Notes: generated by a model from the sequence alone, not told the origin. Counted from the first letter of the stretch, positions 25,854 to 35,331 are shown. The stretch is 64,000 nt of DNA from Amnibacterium sp. CER49 (GCF_029846255.1 NZ_JARVWQ010000002.1:434001-498000); one strand, 5' to 3'. Program-made: numbers and translations.

Positions 25854-28800
25854 TCACAAGCAGCTGGGCCCGAGCAGGCTCTTCAGCTCGCCGAAGAGGT
25901 CGGCGGTGATCTCGACCGGGAACGGGATCTCGAACACGCGCGCCGTGCCGCCGCGGGTGAGCCGCAGGCGTACCTCGGTGCTGCCGGCGTTGCGGATGAG
26001 CACGTCGTTCAGCGACTTGACCACCTCGGTCGTCGCCCGGTGGTCGGGCAGCGTGATCGTGAGCGGGCCGGAGCCGAGGCTGACGCCGAGATCGGGCACG
26101 AACAGGCTGTTCGCGTGGATGTTCATGCCGTCGTCGCGGGCCGAGACGCGCCCGCGGATCACGACGACGCTGTCGGCGAGGAGCGCCGGCGCGAACTCCT
26201 GGTAGGCCTTGCCGAGGAACATGACGCTCACCGAGCCGCCGAAGTCCTCGATCTGCACGATGCCGTACTGGTTGCCGGAGTTGCGTGCGACGCGGTGCTG
26301 CACCTCGGTGACGAGCCCCGCGAGCGTGACCTGCTCGCCGTCCGGCGCGACCTCGAGGGCGAGGAGGTCGCCGATCGAGGTGGAGGCGTGCTTCGCGAGC
26401 GCGGCCTCGAGACCCGCGAGCGGGTGGTCGGAGACGTAGAGCCCGAGCATCTCGCGCTCGAAGGCGAGCTTCTCCTTCTTCGGCCACTCCGGCCGCTCGG
26501 GCACGTGGTCGGGCTCCTCCTCGAACTCGAGCAGGCCGCCGAAGAGGTCGATCTGCCCGTTCGCCTCGTTGCGCTTGATCGAGACCGCGGCGTCGACCGC
26601 GTCCTCGTGGATCTCGAGCAGCGCCCGGCGGGTGGCGCCGAGCGAGTCGAAGGCGCCCGCCTTGATGAGCGACTCGACGGTGCGCTTGTTCGCGACGCCG
26701 AGCGGCACCTTGCGCAGAAAGTCGTGGAACGAGGTGAAGCGGCCCTTCTCCTGCCGCGCGGCGATGATCTGGTCGACCACGTTGAAGCCGACGTTGCGCA
26801 CCGCGCCGAGGCCGAAGCGGATGTCCTCGCCGACGGCCGCGAAGAACCCGATCGACTCGTTCACGTCCGGCGGCAGCACGCGGATGCGCATGCGGCGGCA
26901 CTCGTTCAGGTAGACGGCGAGCTTGTCGCGGGCGTCGCCGACGGAGGTGAGCAGCGCCGCCATGTACTCGGCCGGGAAGTGCGCCTTCAGGTAGGCGGTC
27001 CAGTAGGACAGGACGCCGTAGGCCGCCGAGTGCGCTTTGTTGAACGCGTAGTCCGAGAACGGCAGCAGGATGTCCCAGAGCGTCTGGACCGCCTCGTCGG
27101 AGTAGCCGCGCTCGTTCATGCCGGCCTTGAAGCCCGCGAACTGCTTGTCGAGCTCGGCCTTCTTCTTCTTGCCCATCGCGCGGCGCAGGATGTCGGCCTG
27201 GCCGAGGCTGAAGCCGGCGAGCTTCTGCGCGATGGCCATGACCTGCTCCTGGTACACGATCAGGCCGTAGGTCGTGCCGAGCACCTCGCGGAGCGGTTCG
27301 GCGAGCTCGGGGTGGATCGGGACGATCTCCTGCAGGCCGTTCTTGCGCAGCGCGTAGTTCGTGTGCGAGTTGGCGCCCATGGGGCCCGGCCGGTACAGCG
27401 CGCCGACGGCGGAGATGTCCTCGAAGTTGTCGGGCTTCATGAGGCGCAGCAGCGACCGCATGGGTCCGCCGTCGAACTGGAAGACGCCGAGTGTGTCACC
27501 GGCCGCGAGCAGCTTGTAGGTCTTCTCGTCGGTGAGCGGCAGGTCTTCGAGCACCGGGCGGTGGCCCCGGTTCGCCTTGATGTTGTCGAGGGCGTCCTCG
27601 ATGATCGTGAGGTTGCGGAGCCCCAGGAAGTCCATCTTGATGAGGCCGAGCGACTCGCACGCCGGGTAGTCGAACTGCGTGACGATCTGGCCGTCCTGCT
27701 CGCGGCGCTGGATCGGGATGATGTCGGTGAGCGGCGCGCTCGACATGATGACGCCGCAGGCGTGCACGCCCCACTGGCGCTTCAGCCCCTCGAGGCCCAG
27801 GGCGGTGTCGAAGACCGTCTTGGCCTCGGGGTCGGTCTCGACGACCGCGCGGATGTCGCCGGCCTCCTTGTAGCGCTTGTCCTTCGGGTCGAAGATGCCG
27901 GACAGCGAGATGTCCTTGCCCATGACGGCGGGCGGCATCGCCTTCGTGAGCTTCTCGCCCATGCCGAAGGGGAACCCGAGCACCCGGGACGAGTCCTTGA
28001 GCGCCTGCTTCGCCTTGATCGTGCCGAAGGTGACGATCTGGCTCACGCGGTCGTCGCCGTACTTGTCGGTGACGTAGCGGAGCACCTCGTCGCGCCGGCG
28101 CTCGTCGAAGTCGACGTCGAAGTCGGGCATCGAGATGCGGTCGGGGTTCAGGAACCGCTCGAAGATCAGGCCGTGCTGGAGGGGGTCGAGGTCGGTGATG
28201 CGCATGGCGTACGCGGCCATGGATCCCGCGCCGGAGCCGCGGCCGGGGCCGACCCGGATGCCGTGGCGCTTGCTCCAGTTGATGAAGTCGGCGACGACGA
28301 GGAAGTAGCCCGGGAAGCCCATCTGGACGATGACCTGCTTCTCGTACTCCGCCTGCTTGCGCACCGCCTCGGGCACGCCGTCGGGGTAGCGCTGCTCGAG
28401 GCCGCGGTCGACCTCCTTGATGAACCAGCTGTCCTCGGTCTCGCCCTCGGGCACCGGGAACCGGGGCATGTAGTTCGCCTTGGTGTCGAACTCGATCTCG
28501 CAGCGCTCCGCGATGAGCAGGGTGTTGTCGCAGGCCTCGGGCAGCTCGCGGAAGATGTGCCGCATCTCGGCGGCGGACTTCAGGTAGTACTCGTCGCCGT
28601 CGAACTTGAAGCGGTTCGGGTCGTCGAGCGTGGAGCCCGACTGCACGCAGAGCAGCGCCGCGTGGCTCGTCGCGTCCTCGGCGTGCGTGTAGTGGAGGTC
28701 GTTGGTGGCGACGATCGGCAGCGACAGCTCTCGCGCGAGCCGCAGCAGGTCCTGCTGCACCCGCCGCTCGACGGCGATGCCGTGGTCCATGATCTCGACG

Positions 28801-29360
28801 AAGAAGTTGTCGCGGCCGAAGATGTCGCGGAACTCGGCGGCGGCCGCGACGGCGGCGTCGTACTGGCCGAGCCGAAGGCGGGTCTGCACCTCGCCGCCGG
28901 GGCAGCCGGTGGTGGCGATGAGGCCCTCGTGGTGCTCGTGCAGCAGCTCGCGGTCCATGCGGGGCTTGAAGTAGTAGCCCTCGATCGACGCCCGCGACGA
29001 CAGCTTGAACAGGTTGTGCAGCCCCGTCGTGCTCTCGGCCAGCAGGGTCATGTGGGTGTAGGCGCCCGAGCCGGAGACGTCGTTCTCGCCGCCGTCGCCC
29101 CACCGCACGCGGGTCTTGTCGCCGCGGTGGGTGCCGGGCGTGAGGTAGGCCTCGGTGCCGATGATCGCCTTCACGCCCGTGGCCTGCGACTGCTTCCAGA
29201 AGTCGAAGGCGCCGAAGGTGTTGCCGTGATCGGTGATGGCGATGGCGGGCATGCCCTGCTTCTCGGCCTCGGCGAGCATGTCGCCGAGGCGCGCCGCGCC
29301 GTCGAGCATCGAGTACTCGGAGTGGACGTGCAGGTGGACGAAACTGTCGGCCGCGCTCAT
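25854..29360 (-). CDS. dnaE: DNA polymerase III alpha subunit, DnaE type
   Basis: 1168 residues. The N-terminal PHP domain opens SFVHLHVHSEYSMLDGA with AITDHGN soon after. The polymerase palm has the catalytic PDFDVDFDERRRDEV, preceded by VGPGRGSGAGSMAAYA. A helix-hairpin-helix and an OB-fold (VTLAGLVTEVQHRVARNSG) follow toward the C-terminus. It is the replicative polymerase subunit. The start is ATG at 29360. A TAGGGT hexamer nine bases upstream suggests a very short leader. It is the fourth gene of the lspA side of the division cluster but separated from the GNAT gene by 124 bp. Confidence 0.97.
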   Translation of the reverse strand: MSAADSFVHLHVHSEYSMLDGAARLGDMLAEAEKQGMPAIAITDHGNTFGAFDFWKQSQATGVKAIIGTEAYLTPGTHRGDKTRVRWGDGGENDVSGSGAYTHMTLLAESTTGLHNLFKLSSRASIEGYYFKPRMDRELLHEHHEGLIATTGCPGGEVQTRLRLGQYDAAVAAAAEFRDIFGRDNFFVEIMDHGIAVERRVQQDLLRLARELSLPIVATNDLHYTHAEDATSHAALLCVQSGSTLDDPNRFKFDGDEYYLKSAAEMRHIFRELPEACDNTLLIAERCEIEFDTKANYMPRFPVPEGETEDSWFIKEVDRGLEQRYPDGVPEAVRKQAEYEKQVIVQMGFPGYFLVVADFINWSKRHGIRVGPGRGSGAGSMAAYAMRITDLDPLQHGLIFERFLNPDRISMPDFDVDFDERRRDEVLRYVTDKYGDDRVSQIVTFGTIKAKQALKDSSRVLGFPFGMGEKLTKAMPPAVMGKDISLSGIFDPKDKRYKEAGDIRAVVETDPEAKTVFDTALGLEGLKRQWGVHACGVIMSSAPLTDIIPIQRREQDGQIVTQFDYPACESLGLIKMDFLGLRNLTIIEDALDNIKANRGHRPVLEDLPLTDEKTYKLLAAGDTLGVFQFDGGPMRSLLRLMKPDNFEDISAVGALYRPGPMGANSHTNYALRKNGLQEIVPIHPELAEPLREVLGTTYGLIVYQEQVMAIAQKLAGFSLGQADILRRAMGKKKKAELDKQFAGFKAGMNERGYSDEAVQTLWDILLPFSDYAFNKAHSAAYGVLSYWTAYLKAHFPAEYMAALLTSVGDARDKLAVYLNECRRMRIRVLPPDVNESIGFFAAVGEDIRFGLGAVRNVGFNVVDQIIAARQEKGRFTSFHDFLRKVPLGVANKRTVESLIKAGAFDSLGATRRALLEIHEDAVDAAVSIKRNEANGQIDLFGGLLEFEEEPDHVPERPEWPKKEKLAFEREMLGLYVSDHPLAGLEAALAKHASTSIGDLLALEVAPDGEQVTLAGLVTEVQHRVARNSGNQYGIVQIEDFGGSVSVMFLGKAYQEFAPALLADSVVVIRGRVSARDDGMNIHANSLFVPDLGVSLGSGPLTITLPDHRATTEVVKSLNDVLIRNAGSTEVRLRLTRGGTARVFEIPFPVEITADLFGELKSLLGPSCL

Positions 29361-29484
29361 CGTGCGCTCACCCTAGGTGCTGCCTCGGACAGTGGCAGTT
29401 TCTCCTGCTCACGGCGCGGGTTCGCGTCGACTCGCCTCACCGACCGCACGCGGATCCCCTGGTCGGAGCTGTGTCGCGGCGTTC

Positions 29485-30015
29485 TCACGGCGTGTCGGGC
29501 TCGTCGGCGATCCGCTGCCACAGCAGGTGGTCGCGCCACTCCCCCGCGATGTGCAGGTACTTCGGCGCGAGCCCGATGCGGGTGAAGCCGTTCCGGCGGA
29601 GCACCGCCTGGCTGCGGACGTTGTCGACCAGGGTGCTCGCCTCGACGCGGTGCAGCCCGAGCGCGGTGAAGGCGTGCGCGAGCAGCTCGCCGAGCGCCGC
29701 GGAGGCGAGGCCTCGGCCGTTCGCGCCCTGCGCGACCCAGTACCCGACCCGGGCGTTCCGGTACGGGCCGTGCTCGATGCCCGTGAGCGTGATCCGTCCG
29801 GCGATGCGTCCGTCGTCGCGGACGATCGCCCATGCGAGCGCACGCCCGGCGTCGGCCTGGCGCAGCAGGTCGCCGAGCACGGCGGCCTGCCCGGGCTCGG
29901 TGAACCAGACGTCGGGCCGGACCGGGTCGTAGGGCGCGAGGAACGCGCGGTTGCCGGTGACGAGCGCGGCGAGCTCGGGCGCGTCCGCGAGCGTGAGGGG
30001 TCTGGTGGCGGTCAT
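29485..30015 (-). CDS. GNAT-family N-acetyltransferase, RimJ/RimL-like
   Basis: 176 residues from ATG at 30015. The acetyl-CoA-binding loop appears as VAQGANGRGLASAALGELLAHAF, preceded by the NARVGYWV strand. HRVEASTLVDNVRSQAVLRRNGF then matches the ribosomal-protein or spermidine acetyltransferase type (RimJ/RimL/SpeG). Its target is unknown. It lies on the same strand as rluD with a hairpin between them. No clear ribosome-binding site precedes the ATG, so the start is moderately certain. Confidence 0.85.
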   Translation of the reverse strand: MTATRPLTLADAPELAALVTGNRAFLAPYDPVRPDVWFTEPGQAAVLGDLLRQADAGRALAWAIVRDDGRIAGRITLTGIEHGPYRNARVGYWVAQGANGRGLASAALGELLAHAFTALGLHRVEASTLVDNVRSQAVLRRNGFTRIGLAPKYLHIAGEWRDHLLWQRIADEPDTP

Positions 30016-30067
30016 CTCGACGACGCCATCATCGCCCGAGGGCCCGGCCCGCGGGGCCCGCGTCGCG

Positions 30068-30091
30068 GCGGAGGCGAGGAACCGCCTCCGC
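30068..30091 (-). terminator. Hairpin after rluD
   Basis: GCGGAGGC and its exact complement with an eight-base loop, 16 bp beyond the rluD stop. Confidence 0.5.
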
Positions 30092-30106
30092 TCCCAGCTC
30101 CCGCGC

Positions 30107-31024
30107 TCACTCGGCCAGCGTGTCGAGGGCGACCTGGAGGTCCTCCGGCAGCGGGCTCTCGAACTCGACCCACTCCCCAGTCGACGGGTGCTCGAAGCCG
30201 AGGCGCACGGCGTGCAGCCACTGCCTCGTGAGGCCGAGCCGGGCGGCGAGCACGGGGTCGGCGCCGTACATCGTGTCGCCGGCGAGCGGATGCCGCAGCG
30301 AGGCGAAGTGGACCCGGATCTGATGGGTGCGCCCGGTCTCGAGGTGCACGTCGAGCAGCGTCGCCGCGCGGAACGCCTCGACGGTCTCGTAGTGGGTGAT
30401 CGACGGCCGCCCGTCCGCGAGCACGGCGAACCTGTACTCGCTGCGCGGGTGCCGTCCGATGGGCGCGTCGATCGTGCCGGAGGTGGGATCGGGGTGCCCC
30501 TGCGCGAGTGCGAGGTACCGCTTCTCGACGGTGCGCTCCTTGAACGCCCGCTTGAGGACGGTGTACGCGTGCTCGCTCTTCGCGACGACCATGAGGCCGC
30601 TCGTGCCGGCGTCGAGGCGGTGCACGACGCCCGCGCGCTCGGCAGCGCCGGAGGTGCTGACCCGGACGCCGGCCGCGGCGAGGCCGCCGACGACCGAGGG
30701 GCCGGTCCAGCCGGGCGAGGGGTGCGCCGCGACCCCGGCGGGCTTGTCGACGACGATGACGTCGTCGTCCTCGTGCACGACGCCGAGGCCGGGCACGGCG
30801 ACGGGCTCGGGCGGCGGCTCGCGCTCGTCCGTCCACTCGACTGAGAGGAGGGCTCCGGCAGCGAGCCGGTCGGACTTCGACGCGCTACGGAAGTCGATGC
30901 GCACCCCGCCGGCATCGGCGATCTGGCCGACGCGGGTGCGCGAGAGCCCGAGCAGCTTCGCCACGCCGACGTCGACGCGCTCGCCGGCGAGGCCGTCGGG
31001 CACCGGCAGGGTGCGCTCGGGCAT
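30107..31024 (-). CDS. rluD: Ribosomal large-subunit pseudouridine synthase, RluD family
   Basis: 305 residues. An N-terminal S4 RNA-binding domain ([20 protein letters not shown]) precedes the catalytic domain with Asp138 in [28 protein letters not shown] then completes the RluA-family signature. It converts uridines in 23S rRNA to pseudouridine. It begins one base after the lspA stop, the usual actinobacterial lspA-rluD pair. Confidence 0.94.
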   Translation of the reverse strand: MPERTLPVPDGLAGERVDVGVAKLLGLSRTRVGQIADAGGVRIDFRSASKSDRLAAGALLSVEWTDEREPPPEPVAVPGLGVVHEDDDVIVVDKPAGVAAHPSPGWTGPSVVGGLAAAGVRVSTSGAAERAGVVHRLDAGTSGLMVVAKSEHAYTVLKRAFKERTVEKRYLALAQGHPDPTSGTIDAPIGRHPRSEYRFAVLADGRPSITHYETVEAFRAATLLDVHLETGRTHQIRVHFASLRHPLAGDTMYGADPVLAARLGLTRQWLHAVRLGFEHPSTGEWVEFESPLPEDLQVALDTLAE

Positions 31025-31025
31025 G

Positions 31026-31742
31026 TCAGCCCTGCTCGCGGTGATCGGCCTGCTCGCGGTGATCGGCCTGCTCGCGGTGATCGGCCTGCTCGCGAGGATC
31101 GGTGCGCTCGCGCGTGGCGGGCTGCTCGCCGGTGTCGGCCTGCTCGGCGGCACCGGGGTGCTCGCGGGTGCCGGTGCGGCGCACCCCGTCGAGGCCGACC
31201 CCGCGGAGGGTGAGCAGGATGAAGAGCGCCATGCTCGCCACGATCGCCGAGTCGGCGAGGTTGAAGACGGCGGGCAGCAGCGGGATCTGCAGGAAGTCGA
31301 CGACGTGCCCCACCCCGAACCCGGGCGGACGCGTGAGGCGGTCGATGAGGTTGCCGAGCGTGCCGCCGAGCAGCAGCCCGAAGAGCAGGGCCCACCCGAG
31401 CGACCGGATGCGCGGCGCCGAGACGACGAGGAACACGACGACGGCGGCCGCGATGAGGGAGAACACCCAGGTCGAGCCGCTCGCCATCGAGAAGGCGGCT
31501 CCCGCGTTCTCGAGGCGGCGGAAGACGAGCAGGCTGCCGAGCACCTCGCGCGGGGCGTCCTCGGGCAGCAGCGCCACGACGAGCGCCTTGCTCCCCTGGT
31601 CGAGGACGAGCACGAGCGCGGCGACGACGCCGAGCAGCCCGAAGACCGCCGCACGCGCGCGACGTGGGCGGTCCCCCCGAGCAGACGAAGGCGCCGCCGT
31701 CCCCGGCGGCGCCTGATCGTCGGCGGGCTCAGTTGCCGCCAA
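31026..31742 (-). CDS. lspA: Lipoprotein signal peptidase with extended C-terminal repeat tail
   Basis: 238 residues, well above the usual 160-180. The core has four membrane segments with [25 protein letters not shown] and the catalytic-Asp region VDFLQ...FNLADSAI. It cleaves signal peptides of lipoproteins such as the substrate-binding protein of this window. The first 33 residues are Pro/Ala/Arg-rich. The last 45 or so are hydrophilic and end in repeated HREQAD units. The only start that keeps the first helix is TTG at 31742, overlapping the divIVA end by 14 bp; it has a weak ribosome site. Confidence 0.92.
   Translation of the reverse strand: MAATEPADDQAPPGTAAPSSARGDRPRRARAAVFGLLGVVAALVLVLDQGSKALVVALLPEDAPREVLGSLLVFRRLENAGAAFSMASGSTWVFSLIAAAVVVFLVVSAPRIRSLGWALLFGLLLGGTLGNLIDRLTRPPGFGVGHVVDFLQIPLLPAVFNLADSAIVASMALFILLTLRGVGLDGVRRTGTREHPGAAEQADTGEQPATRERTDPREQADHREQADHREQADHREQG
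31032..31103 (-). repeat. 18-bp tandem repeat in the lspA 3' end
   Basis: CTGCTCGCGGTGATCGGC on the plus strand occurs exactly at 31032-31049, 31050-31067 and 31068-31085. A fourth copy at 31086-31103 matches at 16 of 18 positions. In frame it adds HREQAD hexapeptides to the LspA tail. Confidence 0.9.
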
Positions 31743-32385
31743 AGCCCTGGAAGCCCGACGGGGCGGGTGCCGAGGCGACGCCCACGTTGTACGAGCCCGA
31801 GTTCACGATGTTCGAGGAGTCGAGCTCGCGGAGCTGGCCCTCGATGTAGTTCTTCAGCTTCTGCCGGTACTCGCGCTCGAAGGTGCGGAGCTCGTCGATG
31901 CGGTGCTCGAGCACGGCACGCTCCTGGTCGAGCGAGCTGATCTGCTGACGCTGCTTCGCCTCGGCCTCGGCGACCACGCGGGCGGCGGTGGCGTGGCCCT
32001 CCGCGATGAGCGCATCCCGCTTCTCGACACCCTCACGGACGTGCTCCTCGTGGAGCCGGCGCGCGAGCTGCAGCAGGTTGTTCGTGTTCGAGGGGTCGAT
32101 GGAGCCGACCGAGCCGACGTCGACCTGCCCGGTCGGGTAGCCGAGCTGCGGGGCCGGCTGCTGCGTCTGCTCGCCCGTCGGGGGCTGGTTCGAGCGCTGC
32201 AGCTCGGCGATGCGCGACTCGCTCGCGATGAGGCGCTGGCGGAGGTCCTCGTTCTCCTGACCGAGGCGGCGGAGCTCGACGACCACCTCGTCGAGGAAGT
32301 CGTCGACCTCGTCCTGGTCGTAGCCCTCGCGGAACTTCGTCGGCTGGAAACGCTTGTTGACGACGTCTTCAGGCGTGAGGGCCAT
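31729..32385 (-). CDS. divIVA: Polar growth/division protein DivIVA (Wag31)
   Basis: 218 residues. The conserved N-terminal DivIVA domain reads [20 protein letters not shown] with [18 protein letters not shown] Gln/Pro-rich linker follows, then a long coiled coil from about residue 100 to 190 ([19 protein letters not shown]). In actinobacteria it marks poles and directs tip growth. The ATG has GAAGGTGG upstream within a leader of about 41 bases. Confidence 0.95.
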   Translation of the reverse strand: MALTPEDVVNKRFQPTKFREGYDQDEVDDFLDEVVVELRRLGQENEDLRQRLIASESRIAELQRSNQPPTGEQTQQPAPQLGYPTGQVDVGSVGSIDPSNTNNLLQLARRLHEEHVREGVEKRDALIAEGHATAARVVAEAEAKQRQQISSLDQERAVLEHRIDELRTFEREYRQKLKNYIEGQLRELDSSNIVNSGSYNVGVASAPAPSGFQGFGGN

Positions 32386-32432
32386 GCTGTGCCACCTTCA
32401 TGGTCTGCGGATGAAGCGGATGCGGTCCCGAC

Positions 32433-32438
32433 AGGCTA
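32433..32438 (-). promoter_or_regulatory. Probable -10 element of divIVA
   Basis: TAGCCT on the minus strand, 47 bases before the divIVA ATG. It gives divIVA-lspA-rluD a promoter of their own within the 237-bp gap after sepF. Confidence 0.5.
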
Positions 32439-32622
32439 GCGCGGGCCCGCGTTCGGGGGCCGATCGACGACGGGCGTGGCGTGGCGTGTCGTTGCGGAGC
32501 CGATACCTGTGGGACGACCCTCCCGGCGGGGCCCGGGCACGCCGACGGGCGCCCTCGGCGGCGGCCGCCGGAGGCGGTCGGGACGTCGGGGCGCGAGGTC
32601 GGCGGAGCGGCGCCGGGCGCGC

Positions 32623-33069
32623 TCAGCCCGGGAAGCCGGCGTCGATCTCCCCGGTGTCGCTCGGGTCCTCGCCGGACACGTTGATGTGCTCGGGCGAGAG
32701 CAGGAACACCTTGCTGGTGACGCGCTCGATACGGCCGCGGAGACCGGTCGAGAGGCCGGAGGCGAAGTCGACGAGCCGTCGGGCCTCGGCCTCGCTCATC
32801 TGCGTGAGGTTGATGATGACGGGCGTGCCTTCACGGAAGTGCTCCGCGATCGCCTGGGCGTCGCGGTACTGCTTCGGGTGCACGGTGAGGATCTCGTTCA
32901 GCTCGGGCACGACCCCGCGGAGCGGCTGCCGCTTCGGCAGCGGCGTGACGGGCGCTCGCTGCACCGCGGGCGCCACCGGCACCGGCGGCTCGACCGGCTC
33001 GTCGTAGTCGTCGTACTGGTCGTCGGCGAGGCCGAGCCAGACCATCGACTTACGGATCGGGTTGGACAA
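32623..33069 (-). CDS. sepF: Cell division protein SepF
   Basis: 148 residues from a TTG start at 33069 (TTG TCC AAC CCG) with GGAGGATCCAA directly upstream. The N-terminal amphipathic membrane-binding helix reads [14 protein letters not shown] and is followed by an acidic [10 protein letters not shown] linker. The SepF fold then carries [40 protein letters not shown] and [13 protein letters not shown]. It anchors FtsZ to the membrane in actinobacteria, which lack FtsA. It follows yggS by 55 bp. Confidence 0.93.
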   Translation of the reverse strand: MSNPIRKSMVWLGLADDQYDDYDEPVEPPVPVAPAVQRAPVTPLPKRQPLRGVVPELNEILTVHPKQYRDAQAIAEHFREGTPVIINLTQMSEAEARRLVDFASGLSTGLRGRIERVTSKVFLLSPEHINVSGEDPSDTGEIDAGFPG

Positions 33070-33124
33070 TTGGATCCTCCACGGGCTGACGCGCCCGCCC
33101 CCCGCGGTGCCGCCCGAGGGCACC

Positions 33125-33793
33125 TTAGCGAACGGGCGGTCGCGGCCCCGTGATCGCCACGCCGATGCGGAGGTGTGTCGCACCGGCCGCGATCGCCGCC
33201 TCGAAGTCGCCCGACATGCCCGCGGACATCGCGGTCGCGCCGGGCGCGACGCGGCGCACGCGCTCGCCGACGGCGGCGAGGCGCGCGAACGCCCGGGCGG
33301 GCTCCTCCCCCTGCGGCGCGACGGCCATCACGCCGAGCAGCGGCAGGCCCGCTTCGAGGATCCGCTGCGCGAGGCCCTCGGCGTCGTCGGGCGCGGCGCC
33401 GCCCCGCCCGGTCGCGCCGCCCGTCAGGTCGATCTCGAGGAACGCGGACGTCGGCACGGGGGCGAGCGCGTCGACGAGCACCGCCCGGTCGACCGAGTGG
33501 ATCACGTCGGCGTAGCGGGCGACCTGCCGGGCCTTGTTCGTCTGCAGCTGCCCGACGAAGTGCCAGGTCGCGTCCGGGAGCGCCGCGGCCTTGTCGCGCG
33601 CCTCGGGGTGACGGCTCTCGCCGAAGTCGGTCACGCCGAGGGCGGCGAGGCGCTCGATCAGCGCGAGCGGCTGGAACTTCGTGACGACGATCGTCACGAC
33701 CTCGCCGGGGTCGCGACCGGCGGCGCGGGCGGCGTCGGCGACGCGGCCCCGCACCTGCTGCAGCCGCCCCTCGAGCCCGTCGTCCTCCGTCAT
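33125..33793 (-). CDS. yggS: YggS/YlmE-family pyridoxal-phosphate-binding protein
   Basis: 222 residues from ATG at 33793. The PLP lysine is in [32 protein letters not shown], then [23 protein letters not shown], complete the family pattern. These proteins keep vitamin B6 and amino acid pools in balance. In actinobacteria the gene is fixed between ftsZ and sepF. A TAGCGT hexamer ten bases upstream suggests a very short leader. Confidence 0.92.
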   Translation of the reverse strand: MTEDDGLEGRLQQVRGRVADAARAAGRDPGEVVTIVVTKFQPLALIERLAALGVTDFGESRHPEARDKAAALPDATWHFVGQLQTNKARQVARYADVIHSVDRAVLVDALAPVPTSAFLEIDLTGGATGRGGAAPDDAEGLAQRILEAGLPLLGVMAVAPQGEEPARAFARLAAVGERVRRVAPGATAMSAGMSGDFEAAIAAGATHLRIGVAITGPRPPVR

Positions 33794-33861
33794 CGCGCCC
33801 TCGACGCTAGCCGAGCCCTCGCTCCCCCGCCGTCGACGTCGTCGCGCCGCGGGCACGCGTA

Positions 33862-33921
33862 TGCCGTCGGGCCCCGTGTAGCCGGACGAGCGCCGACAGA
33901 GGTGCCGACGGCATGCAGAAG
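33862..33921 (-). repeat. Dispersed intergenic repeat, copy B
   Basis: Its reverse complement matches 16849-16908 at 47 of 60 positions. It lies between yggS and ftsZ. It also contains its own inverted repeat, with ATGCCGTCGG at 33861-33870 and the complement at 33904-33913. Confidence 0.65.
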
Positions 33922-33993
33922 CCGGGCTGGCCGGAGCTGGAGGCATGGCAGGCGCCGAGCCGTGCGGTCAGACGGCCGACCTTCGGAACGGGA

Positions 33994-34019
33994 GCCCGGG
34001 CGCTCGCGCGCGCCCGGGC
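33994..34019. other. Intergenic hairpin between yggS and ftsZ
   Basis: GCCCGGGCGC and its exact complement with loop TCGCGC. Part of a 295-bp gap that also holds dispersed repeat copy B, a 28-bp palindrome and the ftsZ terminator, and no gene. Confidence 0.5.
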
Positions 34020-34033
34020 GGAGTGCCAGCGAC

Positions 34034-34061
34034 GTCTTCGATGCGCTCGCGGATCGAAGAC
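34034..34061. repeat. 28-bp imperfect palindrome related to the hisD element
   Basis: The outer eight bases GTCTTCGA and TCGAAGAC are identical to those of the element at 25744-25771. Twenty-two of 28 positions match overall. The centre is no longer symmetrical. Confidence 0.6.
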
Positions 34062-34073
34062 AGTGAGCACCGC

Positions 34074-34107
34074 CCCTGAGTTCCTGCGCTAGCGCAGGAA
34101 CTCAGGG
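34074..34107 (-). terminator. 34-bp perfect palindrome spanning the ftsZ stop codon
   Basis: CCCTGAGTTCCTGCGCT is followed by its exact complement. One half encodes the last FtsZ residues (PEFLR) and the stop; the other half is the first 15 bases beyond the gene. It can fold into a strong hairpin and probably ends the dcw transcript. Confidence 0.7.
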
Positions 34108-35246
34108 ATGTCGAGGTCGTCGTCGTCCTGGTCGTCGTAGCCGCCGTCGAGGTCACTCGTCTGGGTGAGCGTCGTGGTCTCGGCGACGAGCTGCCACTCG
34201 TGCGAGCCGGTCGAGTTCGCGTCGGCGACTCCCGGACCCGCGGTGGCGCTGCGAGCGGACTCGACGAAGCTGCTGCGGCGGACGTCGCGGGCGCGGACGC
34301 CCTCGCCGTCGAAGCCGGCGGCGATGACGGTGACCCGCACCTCGTCGCCGAGGGTGTCGTCGATGACGGCGCCGAAGATGATGTTCGCCTCGGGGTGCAC
34401 GGCCTCCTGCACGAGCTTCGCCGCGTCGTTGATCTCGAGGATGCCGAGGTTCGAGCCGCCCTGGATGGACAGCAGCACGCCGTGCGCGCCGTCGATCGAC
34501 GCCTCGAGCAGCGGTGAGGCGACCGCGAGCTCGGCGGCCTTGATGGCGCGGTCGGCGCCGCGGGCGGAGCCGATGCCCATGAGCGCGCTGCCGGCGCCCT
34601 GCATGACGCTCTTCACGTCGGCGAAGTCGAGGTTGATGAGACCAGGGGTCGTGATGAGGTCGGTGATGCCCTGGACGCCGGCGAGCAGCACCTGGTCGGC
34701 GGTCTGGAAGGCCTCGACGATCGAGATGCCGCGGTCGCTGATCTCGAGCAGCCGGTCGTTCGGCACGACGATGAGCGTGTCGACCTCGTTGCCGAGCGAC
34801 TGGACGCCGCGCTCGGCCTGCGCGCCGCGGCGCTTGCCCTCGAAGGAGAACGGCTTCGTGACGACGCCGATGGTGAGCGCGCCGATCGACTTCGCGATGC
34901 GGGCGACCACGGGCGCGCCGCCGGTGCCGGTCCCGCCGCCCTCACCGGCGGTGACGAAGACCATGTCGGCCCCGGCGAGGGCCTCCTCGATCTCCTCCGC
35001 GTGGTCCTCGGCGGCGCGCCGGCCGACCTCCGGGTCGGCGCCGGCACCGAGGCCCCGGGTGAGCTCGCGGCCGACGTCGAGCTTCACGTCGGCGTCGGAG
35101 AGGAGCAGCGCCTGGGCGTCGGTGTTGATCGCCACGAACTCCACGCCGCGGAGGCCGAGCTCGATCATGCGGTTGACGGCGTTCACGCCGCCGCCGCCGA
35201 CGCCGACGACCTTGATCACGGCGAGGTAGTTCTGGTTCGTCGTCAC
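34089..35246 (-). CDS. ftsZ: Cell division GTPase FtsZ
   Basis: 385 residues from GTG at 35246. The tubulin signature GGGTGTG is at 103-109, with the T7-loop residues in [15 protein letters not shown] variable linker leads to the conserved C-terminal peptide DLDIPEFLR that binds SepF and FtsW. It polymerises into the Z ring. It lies 147 bp after ftsQ, a gap with its own likely promoter. Confidence 0.97.
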   Translation of the reverse strand: MTTNQNYLAVIKVVGVGGGGVNAVNRMIELGLRGVEFVAINTDAQALLLSDADVKLDVGRELTRGLGAGADPEVGRRAAEDHAEEIEEALAGADMVFVTAGEGGGTGTGGAPVVARIAKSIGALTIGVVTKPFSFEGKRRGAQAERGVQSLGNEVDTLIVVPNDRLLEISDRGISIVEAFQTADQVLLAGVQGITDLITTPGLINLDFADVKSVMQGAGSALMGIGSARGADRAIKAAELAVASPLLEASIDGAHGVLLSIQGGSNLGILEINDAAKLVQEAVHPEANIIFGAVIDDTLGDEVRVTVIAAGFDGEGVRARDVRRSSFVESARSATAGPGVADANSTGSHEWQLVAETTTLTQTSDLDGGYDDQDDDDLDIPEFLR

Positions 35247-35325
35247 TCTGGGAGGGGCCTTCCGTCGGGTCCTCAACCTCTACTTGAGGGTGAAAGTCCT
35301 GGTCTGCGCGGGGTTCGCAGACATG

Positions 35326-35331
35326 ACGGTA
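35326..35331 (-). promoter_or_regulatory. Probable -10 element of ftsZ
   Basis: TACCGT on the minus strand within the 146-bp ftsQ-ftsZ gap, about 72 bases of leader before the ftsZ GTG. Internal ftsZ promoters are common in actinobacteria. Confidence 0.4.

Noticed and set aside
25716-29585. Open frame of 1289 codons on the plus strand opposite dnaE
   Set aside because: Antisense to an unmistakable dnaE; composition is Arg/Glu/Val/Leu-rich without domains, the usual shadow of high-GC codon bias.
31032-31103. Possible CRISPR-like array
   Set aside because: Units are contiguous 18-bp tandem copies without spacers and stay in frame within lspA.
32386-32622. Hidden yggT gene
   Set aside because: No minus-strand frame of sufficient length or hydrophobicity; the region is GC-rich with a promoter near its left end.
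33807-34070. Small minus-strand ORF over dispersed repeat copy B
   Set aside because: Arg/Ala/Ser-rich, no ribosome site, crosses two hairpins; only the MPS..SALV part resembles copy A, which is not enough to call a gene.
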